Part shown: positions 1 through 6,314 of the stretch, in pieces
Position numbering within the stretch: position 1 is the first letter of the stretch
Layout: each line of letters starts with the position of its first letter
Assembly: GCA_946480685.1 (NCBI GenBank)
Contig: CAMLLI010000235.1
Span: forward strand, 1 to 6,817
DNA: 6,817 nucleotides
Source of the DNA: an uncultured Flammeovirgaceae bacterium
GTDB lineage: Bacteria > Bacteroidota > Bacteroidia > Cytophagales > Cyclobacteriaceae
Direction: 5' to 3'
The notes under the pieces: generated by a model
What the model saw: the letters and a program-made list of their open reading frames with translations, nothing else
The model's database searches: none
What the model was told of the DNA's origin: nothing
Position numbers and translations under genes: made by a program

Positions 1-1
1 C

Positions 2-403
2 AAGAAGCGCGATGGAACAGATATAGCCTTCAGTGATATACGTGTGCTGTCAATTGGTACCGGAAGTTACTGTGGTACCATCACCGAAAAGGAAGCTGTG
101 CGCTGGGGCGAGCTACAATGGATACAGGAGATTACGGATATTATGATGCGCGGTGTTAACCAGACCACAGACTATGAAAGCCGTGAGATGCTCGGCACCG
201 GAAACTATATGCGCCTGAACATTAATATAGCGAAGGAAGAATATTCTGATATGACGGACGCGCGCGAATCAACCCGCCACTATCTCGAAGAACAGGTTCA
301 AAAGCAAATCTTTGATACCGATCAGAAGCTGGCACTGCAAAAATTTCTCGACAGTATAGTGCATAAGGAGCCGCAGCGTGCGCCGGAACTTGTGGTGACT
401 TGA
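2..403 (+). CDS. Patatin-like phospholipase, C-terminal fragment
   Basis: This is the 3' end of a gene that starts before the window; 133 codons are present in the frame beginning at base 2, ending at TGA 401-403. The segment RVLSIGTG (residues about 15-22 of the fragment) is the conserved strand and turn that follows the catalytic Asp region in patatin-like proteins. It is followed by a Trp-containing helix (WGELQW) and then NYMRLNI and an acidic DMTDA stretch, the usual order in bacterial patatin C-termini. The family hydrolyses acyl esters of phospholipids or other lipids with a Ser-Asp dyad. The GxSxG serine and the Asp motif lie upstream and cannot be checked here, so activity is inferred from the family. 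A GTG at 44 is in frame but lies inside the conserved domain and is not a credible start. The next gene on the same strand is 181 bases away, so co-transcription is uncertain. Confidence 0.85.
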   Translation, partial: KKRDGTDIAFSDIRVLSIGTGSYCGTITEKEAVRWGELQWIQEITDIMMRGVNQTTDYESREMLGTGNYMRLNINIAKEEYSDMTDARESTRHYLEEQVQKQIFDTDQKLALQKFLDSIVHKEPQRAPELVVT

Positions 404-409
404 GGGATG

Positions 410-474
410 GGAAGACTGGAAGATTTTAAAATTGGAAGATTAAAAGATTTATAGATTTTTAAGATTGGAGGGTT
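410..474 (+). repeat. Degenerate 8-bp tandem repeat, consensus GGAAGATT
   Basis: Reading in steps of eight from base 410 gives eight successive units that mostly end in GATT or ATT. Exact GGAAGATT occurs at 418-425 and 434-441; close variants are at 410-417 (GGAAGACT), 442-449 (AAAAGATT), 450-457 (TATAGATT) and 467-474 (GGAGGGTT). One unit (458-466) has nine bases. AAGATT alone occurs at 420, 436, 444 and 461. The array starts six bases after the phospholipase stop, so it would be its 3' untranslated region. Its function is unknown. A weak promoter-like match for the next gene (TTG at 432-434 and TAGATTTT at 452-459) lies inside it, but such matches are expected by chance in a sequence this rich in A and T. 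Confidence 0.7.
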
Positions 475-518
475 GGGATATAGGAATGGCTCCACGCTCA
501 TGTCGCTCTCACATACTT

Positions 519-549
519 CTGGCAACTGGCAGCTGGTAGCTAGCAGCTA
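519..549 (+). repeat. Degenerate 7-bp tandem repeat, consensus CTGGCAR
   Basis: Four heptamers in phase start at 519, 526, 533 and 540 (CTGGCAA, then CTGGCAG, then two one- or two-base variants), with a partial fifth unit beginning CTA at 547. Within it, 531-548 is an 18-base near-palindrome centred on GCTAGC with only one mismatched pair (536 against 543). The array lies 115 bases after the phospholipase stop and 35 bases before the preferred DUF885 start, so it would sit in the leader of that gene or in a read-through transcript. The same type of heptamer recurs at 2376-2410 and, inverted, at 2591-2632. Confidence 0.7.
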
Positions 550-584
550 TTTTACTACATTGCTGCTCAATGTATGCTAACTAT

Positions 585-2375
585 ATGAAAAAACTCTGGA
601 TCTACATTCTCGCTGTGCAAGTACTTATAGCATGTTCAGCGCCTCCGAAAGAGGAAACCCAATCTACTGAGAAACAAGCTTCGCTTGATAGTCTGTTGCA
701 ACAGTATCATGAAGAGCGATTGAAGCTTTTCCCGATCGATGCTACCATGATGGGTGACAACCGGTATAACGACCAGCTCCCCAACAACATCACACAAGAA
801 TATCGCACACAGTTAAAAGAGTTCTATACGCGTTACAGCGATGCGCTGAAATCTGCCGATCGCGGCAAACTTTCAGAAGAGGACCAGATGAGCTACGACA
901 TTCTGAAATGGGAATGTGATATAGCGTTGGAAGGTCTGCAGTTTAAAGATTACCTCACACCAGTCAATCAGTTCTGGTCTGCTCACTTGTTGATAGGACA
1001 GCTCGCCAGTGGCAGCAGTCTGCAACCGTTCAAAAGTGTAAAGGATTATGAAGACTGGCTGAAGCGTCTGGACTCCTATGTAGCGTGGGCAGATACTGCT
1101 ATTGTAAACATGAAGAAAGGTATAGCACAAGGTTATGTTATTCCGAAAGTACTGGCGAAGAAAGTTGTTCCTCAACTGGCTGACCTGGATCACGGCCCGG
1201 TAAAGGATCATCTTTTCTACAATCCGATCAAATTATTTCCGAATGAGTTTTCGGCAGAAGACAAAGCTCGATTGACAAAAGCTTATGAAGATGCGATTCA
1301 AAATAAAATTATACCGGCTCACAAGAGACTGAATGATTTCATCAAGAAAGAATATATACCGGCCTGTCGCGAAACGTCAGGTATAGCTGCATTACCGGCT
1401 GGCAAAGAATACTATAACTACCTGATCAAGCTATATACAACCACCGATAAATCGGCTGACGAAATTTTTGCTTTAGGTAAAAGTGAAGTAGATCGCATTA
1501 CCAAAGAGATGGAAGCGGTGAAAGAGCAGGTTGGTTTCAAAGGCGACCTGAAAGCATTCTTCGTTCATCTGCGTGACAAGAAAGAACTGATGCCGTTTAC
1601 CAAACCGGAAGAAGTAATCGCACACTTCAATGCTATACACGAACGCATGAAGCCGAACCTCGCCAAGCTGTTTGACAAAACTCCGAAGACACCATTCGAA
1701 GTAAAGCGTACCGAAGCGTTCCGCGAAGCATCGGCCAGTGCAGAGTATAATCCGGGTTCACAGGATGGTACTCGTCCGGGAGTATTCTATGTTCCTATAC
1801 CGGATGCAAAGAAGTATAACACGCTGTCGGATGAAGACCTGTTTTTGCATGAAGCTATACCGGGCCACCATTACCAGATATCACTGCAACAGGAAAATAT
1901 AGCATTGCCTGCTTTCCGCAGAATACTGGGCTATAGCTCCTATGCGGAAGGATGGGCGCTTTATACCGAATCACTTGGTAAAGAATTAGGACTCTATACC
2001 GATCCGTATCAATACTTTGGTATGCTCAGTGCCGAGATGCACCGCGCGATACGCCTGGTGGTCGATGCCGGTATGCACACACAGGGCTGGACACGCGAAC
2101 AGGCAATTCAATATTCACTTGACCACGAAGCTGAAACGGAAGAAGGCATCATATCCGAGATAGAACGTTACATGGCTATACCCGGCCAGGCACTGTCTTA
2201 CAAAATAGGACAATTGAAAATCCGCGAGCTGCGCACCAAAGCTGAAAAAGAACTGGGCGACAAATTCAGCGTGTCTCAATTCCACAACCAGGTACTGGAT
2301 TCCGGATGTATACCGTTGAAAGTTCTGGAAGACAAAGTAAACCGCTGGATCGAATCGGTGAAGAAGCCTTCTTGA
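585..2375 (+). CDS. DUF885-family putative zinc metallopeptidase, lipoprotein
   Basis: The product is a 596-residue member of the DUF885 family, which resembles gluzincin-type zinc peptidases; its substrate is unknown. Using the start at 585, the protein begins MKKLWIYILAV and reaches a lipobox LIAC with Cys17, so it is probably lipid-anchored in the cell envelope. An in-frame ATG at 570 would add five residues (MYANY); 585 is preferred because it places the Lys-Lys pair directly at the N-terminus, as in typical signal peptides. The helical N-terminal part is followed by the metal-binding motif HEAIPGHH (residues 422-429) and, 26 residues after the second motif residue, YAEGWALY with Glu455 as a probable third ligand. 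The C-terminal part carries the family signature ERYMAIPGQALSYKIG. Length is normal for the family and no key residue is missing. There is no partner gene nearby. Family assignment is firm; peptidase activity is inferred from the motif. Confidence 0.93.
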   Translation: MKKLWIYILAVQVLIACSAPPKEETQSTEKQASLDSLLQQYHEERLKLFPIDATMMGDNRYNDQLPNNITQEYRTQLKEFYTRYSDALKSADRGKLSEEDQMSYDILKWECDIALEGLQFKDYLTPVNQFWSAHLLIGQLASGSSLQPFKSVKDYEDWLKRLDSYVAWADTAIVNMKKGIAQGYVIPKVLAKKVVPQLADLDHGPVKDHLFYNPIKLFPNEFSAEDKARLTKAYEDAIQNKIIPAHKRLNDFIKKEYIPACRETSGIAALPAGKEYYNYLIKLYTTTDKSADEIFALGKSEVDRITKEMEAVKEQVGFKGDLKAFFVHLRDKKELMPFTKPEEVIAHFNAIHERMKPNLAKLFDKTPKTPFEVKRTEAFREASASAEYNPGSQDGTRPGVFYVPIPDAKKYNTLSDEDLFLHEAIPGHHYQISLQQENIALPAFRRILGYSSYAEGWALYTESLGKELGLYTDPYQYFGMLSAEMHRAIRLVVDAGMHTQGWTREQAIQYSLDHEAETEEGIISEIERYMAIPGQALSYKIGQLKIRELRTKAEKELGDKFSVSQFHNQVLDSGCIPLKVLEDKVNRWIESVKKPS

Positions 2376-2410
2376 TGGTCGCTGGCTACTGGCCTCTGGC
2401 TGCTGGAGGA
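2376..2410 (+). repeat. Degenerate 7-bp tandem repeat (TGGCYNC) abutting the DUF885 stop
   Basis: Starting at the base immediately after the TGA of the DUF885 gene, heptamers begin at 2376, 2383, 2390, 2397 and 2404, each opening with TGG. The central three fit TGGCYNC (for example TGGCTAC at 2383 and TGGCCTC at 2390); the last one is degraded. Fourteen bases at 2390-2403 (TGGCCTCTGGCTGC) have a perfect reverse complement at 2611-2624, inside the array that abuts the kinase stop. In a transcript the two could pair around a loop of about 200 bases. The role is unknown; a 3'-end or terminator-related role is an inference from position only. Confidence 0.7.
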
Positions 2411-2446
2411 TTTCGTTTATACGAAGATTAGCGCATGGATATAGTA

Positions 2447-2474
2447 TAGCTTCGAGCCGTGAGCTTTGAGCTGC
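2447..2474 (+). repeat. Degenerate 7-bp tandem repeat, consensus KAGCYKY
   Basis: Four heptamers in phase begin at 2447, 2454, 2461 and 2468, each with AGC at positions 2-4 of the unit (GAGCCGT at 2454, GAGCTTT at 2461). This is a different unit from the CTGG-type heptamers on either side but has the same 7-bp period. It lies in the gap between the converging DUF885 and kinase genes. No open reading frame uses it convincingly, and its function is unknown. Confidence 0.55.
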
Positions 2475-2495
2475 GGGGAATGCAAAAGGAGCTGA

Positions 2496-2533
2496 GGCTG
2501 CTGGTTACAGACGAAAGTTTGTAACCGGTGGCC
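2496..2533 (+). other. Strong RNA-type hairpin between converging genes
   Basis: Bases 2496-2509 can pair with 2520-2533 in a continuous 14-bp stem, with three G-U pairs, closing a 10-base loop (2510-2519). The inner seven pairs, GGTTACA with TGTAACC, are all Watson-Crick. Because the wobble pairs work only for the top-strand transcript, the fold favours RNA read from the DUF885 side. No T-run follows, so it is not a classical intrinsic terminator, though it could still protect or define a 3' end. Its left arm overlaps GCTGCTGGTTACAG (2497-2510), which can alternatively pair with 2595-2608 with one mismatch, so two competing folds exist. Confidence 0.5.
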
Positions 2534-2590
2534 AGCGAGTAGCTATATACTGAATCCACTGCGACAGTAAACTTCCGCCCTCAGAACAAT

Positions 2591-2632
2591 CAGCCTGTAA
2601 CCAGTAGCCTGCAGCCAGAGGCCACCTAGTGG
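2591..2632 (-). repeat. Degenerate 7-bp tandem repeat (YWGGYTR) abutting the kinase stop
   Basis: On the plus strand heptamers begin at 2591, 2598, 2605, 2612, 2619 and 2626; the first four fit YARCCWG, and the last two are degraded. Read on the strand of the kinase gene the better units are CTGGCTG, CAGGCTA, CTGGTTA and CAGGCTG. The array ends at 2632, the base next to the kinase stop (2633-2635 on the minus strand), mirroring the array that begins right after the DUF885 stop. A diverged relative of 2598-2613 is at 2521-2536 (13 of 16 bases the same), followed in both places by AGTRGCTATAT. The role is unknown. Confidence 0.7.
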
Positions 2633-5326
2633 CTATATTTTAAAGCGCGAAGTAAGTACGCTCTCGTGGTAACTTACGGGAAGACGGATGATGAAGCGTG
2701 AACCTTCATTTACGCTGGCTTCGAGTGTTATGGAGCCGTTTAGTTTCTCTACGGCTTTGCGGACTATATAAAGTCCAAGGCCGTTGCCCTTGCTGCGGTC
2801 GCTGGCGCGGAAATACATTTCAAAAACACGTTCGTGATATTCTTTTAGTATACCCTGGCCGTTGTCTTCCAAGATCATGACACATTCATCATTTTGCTGG
2901 TGAACCTGAAGTCGTATAAAAGGATTTACCGGTGTGCTGAAGTTGATAGCATTCTCTACCATGTTCTCCAATATGATGCGAACCATCGCCGGGTATGATA
3001 TGAACGGCTCGTGCAGCGATACTTCACAAAATGTTTTGATGCCTTTGGCTAATATTTCTTCACGAAAATCATCGCAGATATTCAGGTATATCTCCTCGAT
3101 AAATACTTCTTTATATACCAGTTGCTGTGCGCCTACATCACTGATGGATTGCAGTTTGATCAGCATCTTGTCAAGGCTGCGTGCCGTTTCGCGTACCTTG
3201 TCAAACAGTTCGAGTGCATTGTGATCTTTTACCGTTACACTGGCAACTTCTGCAAGTCCCATGAACGTTGTAAGCGGTCGCCTGAAGTCATGCGAAGAAC
3301 GATAGAAGAACGTATCGAGTTCTTTGTACGCTTCGTTCAATTGGGCCGTGCGCTTACTTACCATGTCAGCGAGATCGCGGTTTATCTCCACGATCATCTC
3401 GTTCGTCTCGCGAAGTTCTTCGGATTGTGCCTGTATCTCTTCGGTCTTTTCAATCAACTCTTCATTCAGTCGTACCAGTCGCTGGTTTGCTTCCGTAAGT
3501 TCTTCCGACTGCGCCTGTATCTCTTCCTTCTGTTCGAGTATAGATATATTTGCTTTGCGCATCTTTCGGTTATAGCGGTATATATTTATAGCGAGTATAG
3601 AGATCAGTATCGTACCGGCTATGCCGAACAGGATTACTGTATTCTGCAGGTTGATCTGCGACTGCTGAATATCGATCCGGTTCTTCTGTAGTTCACGTTG
3701 CTGGTTCAGCATCACAATTGCTTCATCTTTCTTTTCCACCTGGTATAGTGCTTCCAGTTCAGCAAGCTTGCCCGCGTTGCTTTCACTATAGAGGCTATCG
3801 TTTAATTGTGAATATTGCTGGTGGTATAACAGTGCGTTTTTCAGATCGCCTTTTGCTTCCAGGTACTTCGACCAGTATAGCTTGTTATACATCAACAGCG
3901 TTTCAGACTGCATCTCCTCCCCTATATTCCGGGCTTTCTCAAGGTAATGTTTTGCATCCGCCAGTCGGCCAACCCGTGTATATAAATTACCAATTGAATT
4001 ATAGGATATCCCCAGACCGTACCGGTTCCCGATCTGTTCGTCCATTGCCAGTGCCTCCTCCTGGTAGCGCATGGCATTGGAAAAATCCTGCTGCGCTTCG
4101 CTGATCAATCCCAGGTTGAACAAACTCGCGGATATACCTTTCTTGTGATCAATACGTTTCCGGATGGCGAGTGATTTCAGCATATAGTCCTGCGCCAGAC
4201 TATATTTCTTCTCCAGCAGGTAAATCAGTCCTAATACATTGTAGCAGTTGGAGATCCCGTGCTCATCCTCTATCAACTCGCGGGTGGCAAGCGATTTCTT
4301 TATATAGTCGAGGGCAAGTGTAAAGTTCAACTGGTTCTTATAGATCCAGGCCACGCTGCTCTGTATACGGGCGACTTCATGCTTATCGTCCAGCTTCTCC
4401 GCTATTTTAAGTGCTTCCAGAAAATACTTTAGTCCCAGATCATTCTGGCCGCGCTCTTCATATACAGAACCAATATTATAGTAGAGATTAAGCGTAAGCG
4501 TAGGAATATTTTTCGTAGCCAGCATTTTCAACGCCTTGAAATACAGTGCGAGTGCCTCGGTATAGTCACCGTTATCAGCATGTACTTCGCCGGTTATAGT
4601 AAGACATTGAAACTGGAGAAAATCGTCATTCAACACATTAGCCGTTTTGCAAGCCTGCGCTATATATACATCTGCTTGCGCATAGTCCGTTTTATTGCGA
4701 TAGAGTCTCGCCAGCAAAAGCTCTGTATCCGCAACACCGCGTCTGCTGTTCTTTCTCTTATATAATTCCAGTGCTTTGATAAGACTCTCTTCCGCCTCTT
4801 TATTTTTCCATTGTACCATATAGAGACGTGCCATACTTTTATAGGTATAGGCGCGATAGGTTTCCGATTTTATTTTATCCTGCACGGCTAACCCTTTTGC
4901 ATAGAACAGATCCGCCGAATCATATTGTCCTCTGACACGGTATAAATTGCCGGCCATTACAAAGGCGTACGCCTGCAAGTCATCCGGTGAATCATACAGT
5001 GCCGAAGCTTCGTGATAGTATTTTAGTGCTGTAGCATTTTGACCAATATCATGGTGATAAAACCCTTGAAGAATAAGTGCATAGCGCATGCCTTTTTTAT
5101 AGCTGAGGCGCTTGGCCTTTGCATAGGCTTGCTGGGCGTAAGAATATCCCAGCTCAATATCATAGTTATAGCTTGCAGAACTCAGCTCGCACAAGAGATC
5201 GACCCGGGCGGCATTGTTGTCGGTAGCATTCAAAACTTTTACAAGGCTATCGACCAGTACTTGCTGTGCCCATGCCCCTACCGTTGTAAAAAGAAAGCAT
5301 ACCAAGACTAGTAAAAGTCTTCTCAT
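2633..5326 (-). CDS. TPR-containing sensor histidine kinase
   Basis: This 897-residue membrane sensor kinase has a signal peptide (residues 1-20, AWA before Gln21), so the following region is probably periplasmic. Residues about 40-510 are helical TPR-type repeats, seen as recurring pairs such as LGLIYL with A-x-x-Y-x-x-K-S-L-A. A single membrane helix spans about 563-583. A cytoplasmic coiled coil (about 595-670) contains the 10-residue string EEIQAQSEEL twice, at 601-610 and 629-638, exactly 28 residues (four heptads) apart. The kinase core follows: H-box SSHDFRRPL with probable phospho-acceptor His679, N-box ENMVENAINF (Asn788, Asn792), DNGQG (Asp821), and the ATP-lid glycines GNGLGL (847-852). 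All catalytic boxes are intact. It autophosphorylates and should pass phosphate to a response regulator, but none is fused or adjacent, so the partner is unknown. The TPR region suggests sensing by protein or peptide contact, which is inference. The start follows from the signal peptide. Confidence 0.95.
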   Translation of the reverse strand: MRRLLLVLVCFLFTTVGAWAQQVLVDSLVKVLNATDNNAARVDLLCELSSASYNYDIELGYSYAQQAYAKAKRLSYKKGMRYALILQGFYHHDIGQNATALKYYHEASALYDSPDDLQAYAFVMAGNLYRVRGQYDSADLFYAKGLAVQDKIKSETYRAYTYKSMARLYMVQWKNKEAEESLIKALELYKRKNSRRGVADTELLLARLYRNKTDYAQADVYIAQACKTANVLNDDFLQFQCLTITGEVHADNGDYTEALALYFKALKMLATKNIPTLTLNLYYNIGSVYEERGQNDLGLKYFLEALKIAEKLDDKHEVARIQSSVAWIYKNQLNFTLALDYIKKSLATRELIEDEHGISNCYNVLGLIYLLEKKYSLAQDYMLKSLAIRKRIDHKKGISASLFNLGLISEAQQDFSNAMRYQEEALAMDEQIGNRYGLGISYNSIGNLYTRVGRLADAKHYLEKARNIGEEMQSETLLMYNKLYWSKYLEAKGDLKNALLYHQQYSQLNDSLYSESNAGKLAELEALYQVEKKDEAIVMLNQQRELQKNRIDIQQSQINLQNTVILFGIAGTILISILAINIYRYNRKMRKANISILEQKEEIQAQSEELTEANQRLVRLNEELIEKTEEIQAQSEELRETNEMIVEINRDLADMVSKRTAQLNEAYKELDTFFYRSSHDFRRPLTTFMGLAEVASVTVKDHNALELFDKVRETARSLDKMLIKLQSISDVGAQQLVYKEVFIEEIYLNICDDFREEILAKGIKTFCEVSLHEPFISYPAMVRIILENMVENAINFSTPVNPFIRLQVHQQNDECVMILEDNGQGILKEYHERVFEMYFRASDRSKGNGLGLYIVRKAVEKLNGSITLEASVNEGSRFIIRLPVSYHESVLTSRFKI

Positions 5327-5334
5327 GGTGTAGA

Positions 5335-5348
5335 TTAAAGCGCTCTAA
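5335..5348. promoter_or_regulatory. Near-palindrome upstream of the kinase start
   Basis: The 14 bases TTAAAGCGCTCTAA read the same on both strands except for one mismatched pair (5338 against 5345), with the core AGCGCT at 5339-5344. The site lies nine bases upstream of the kinase start codon, inside the expected leader. It could be an operator or simply a chance palindrome; nothing else in the window repeats it. Confidence 0.25.
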
Positions 5349-5375
5349 ATCCCGGAATTTAAAGAATAGCTTTCA

Positions 5376-5409
5376 AAAAAGTATTTATTTCGAATAATTC
5401 ATATTCAAA
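5376..5409 (-). promoter_or_regulatory. Candidate Bacteroidota-type promoter for the kinase
   Basis: On the minus strand TTTG (5409-5406) is followed after 22 bases by TACTTTTT (5383-5376), which matches the Bacteroidota -7 element TAnnTTTG at all but the last base. The spacing is at the wide end of what is accepted. It would give a leader of roughly 45 bases before the kinase ATG at 5326. No Shine-Dalgarno sequence is evident. The assignment rests on pattern match alone. Confidence 0.35.
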
Positions 5410-5420
5410 TAGTAACTTTC
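5388..5420 (+). promoter_or_regulatory. Weak candidate promoter for the channel-like gene
   Basis: On the plus strand TTTC (5388-5391) and TAACTTTC (5413-5420) each match the Bacteroidota promoter elements TTTG and TAnnTTTG with one mismatch, 21 bases apart. The start codon at 5439 would then have a leader of only about 12-15 bases. It overlaps the candidate kinase promoter on the other strand, so the two divergent genes may compete for or share regulation. The match is weak. Confidence 0.2.
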
Positions 5421-5438
5421 TAAGGTTATACGGTAAAA

Positions 5439-6200
5439 ATGTTCAAGTCTATCAGCCTCCTGACCAGAAAGTCTGAGCTCACCCGCGAGAAACAAAAGGA
5501 CTATCGCAATGTAGTGGTGATTCAGATCGTCATCATTATCCTCGGTCTTACACTCTCTCAATTTCTGCTGGAAGGTACGCAGACCAGTGCCGCCAAACTT
5601 GTTACCACCATCTTCTCTTCGTTCGGAGCCATCTATGCATTTTTACTTTGGGACATGCTCCGAAACTTTACGCGAAGCGTGGTGCTGGTGCGCACATACT
5701 TAATTATACTCGTAGGCATTGTATGCACCGGTGTGCTGGTTGAGTTTCCATACTATACCATACTCGAGGTGCCTGACCGCCAGATATACCTGATGATCAT
5801 TCACGGCCTGCTCTTCCCCATCGAAGTTACGGTGATAGCCTTTGCTATACGCGATATATTTTCGAGTGAGTTTCTGACACCCGATAAACTCTGGGGCTCT
5901 GCCTGTATTTACCTGATGATCGGTATATCCTTCGGAAGTCTCTATGATCTTATCTGCATTATAAACCCGGGAAGCATGGGGCCCGACCTGGCTTTAGGAC
6001 TACCCAATTACTCAGAGTGTGTCCGGTATAGTATGTGCATCCTGGGCGGCCTCGATCCCGCGCAACCGGATACCACCCGGCTCATCCGCAACATCAGTGT
6101 GATTGAAGCTGTGTGGAGTAATTTATTTGTCGTACTGATTATTGGCAAACTGATGGGCTTGCCTAAACCACCTAAAGCAAATGAGACAGCAGAATCATAG
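5439..6200 (+). CDS. Six-helix potassium-channel-like membrane protein with degenerate filter
   Basis: The product has 253 residues with hydrophobic spans at about 25-44, 54-74, 83-103, 116-141, 151-175 and 223-241. The layout of four helices followed by helix, pore loop, helix, together with the stretch LWGSACIYLMIGISFGSLYDL (151-171), Pro-Gly at 177-178 and the final IEAV..NLFVVLIIGKLMGL segment (222-241), matches bacterial proteins annotated as Ion_trans_2 potassium channels. In those proteins the pore loop carries a TxGYGD filter followed by a Pro and an Arg-rich turn. Here the matching place (residues about 197-210) reads YSMCILGGLDPAQP, so the Thr and the Tyr of the filter are absent and only a Gly and an Asp can be aligned. 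Potassium selectivity is therefore doubtful, and a non-selective pore, a sensor or a structural role is possible. The reading frame is intact. A divergent kinase lies upstream and a prohibitin gene 114 bases downstream. Confidence 0.72.
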   Translation: MFKSISLLTRKSELTREKQKDYRNVVVIQIVIIILGLTLSQFLLEGTQTSAAKLVTTIFSSFGAIYAFLLWDMLRNFTRSVVLVRTYLIILVGIVCTGVLVEFPYYTILEVPDRQIYLMIIHGLLFPIEVTVIAFAIRDIFSSEFLTPDKLWGSACIYLMIGISFGSLYDLICIINPGSMGPDLALGLPNYSECVRYSMCILGGLDPAQPDTTRLIRNISVIEAVWSNLFVVLIIGKLMGLPKPPKANETAES

Positions 6201-6314
6201 ATAACAATACCGGATATAGCAGGATACTTCAGGGCTTTCAACTAAAATATATCTTCCCGTTATCCGATATATAGTGTATTATATAGAAGTGCAAAAAATT
6301 TAAATTAATCATAT

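Noticed and set aside
322..525. A 67-codon minus-strand open frame spanning the phospholipase end and the 8-bp repeat
   Set aside because: Much of it is the reverse translation of the repeat array (Pro-Ile-Leu-Lys-like recurrences) and of phospholipase codons; no start context or family match is evident.
873..1211. A 112-codon minus-strand open frame
   Set aside because: It is antisense within the DUF885 gene, whose protein has the expected family features through this stretch.
2376..2632. CRISPR array
   Set aside because: The repeats are 7 bases, contiguous and degenerate, with no spacers and no cas genes in the window.
3122..3691. A 189-codon plus-strand open frame opposite the kinase gene
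   Set aside because: It lies entirely within the kinase coding region on the other strand, crosses its membrane helix and coiled coil, and has a composition (many Arg, Tyr, Cys, Phe) expected of an antisense shadow. The kinase itself has all its motifs.
3718..4104. A 128-codon plus-strand open frame
   Set aside because: It is opposite the TPR part of the kinase and has no support beyond being open.
6211..6266. Inverted repeat CGGATA (6211-6216) and TATCCG (6261-6266) as a terminator for the channel-like gene
   Set aside because: Only six pairs enclose a 44-base loop and no T-run follows; this is within chance expectation.
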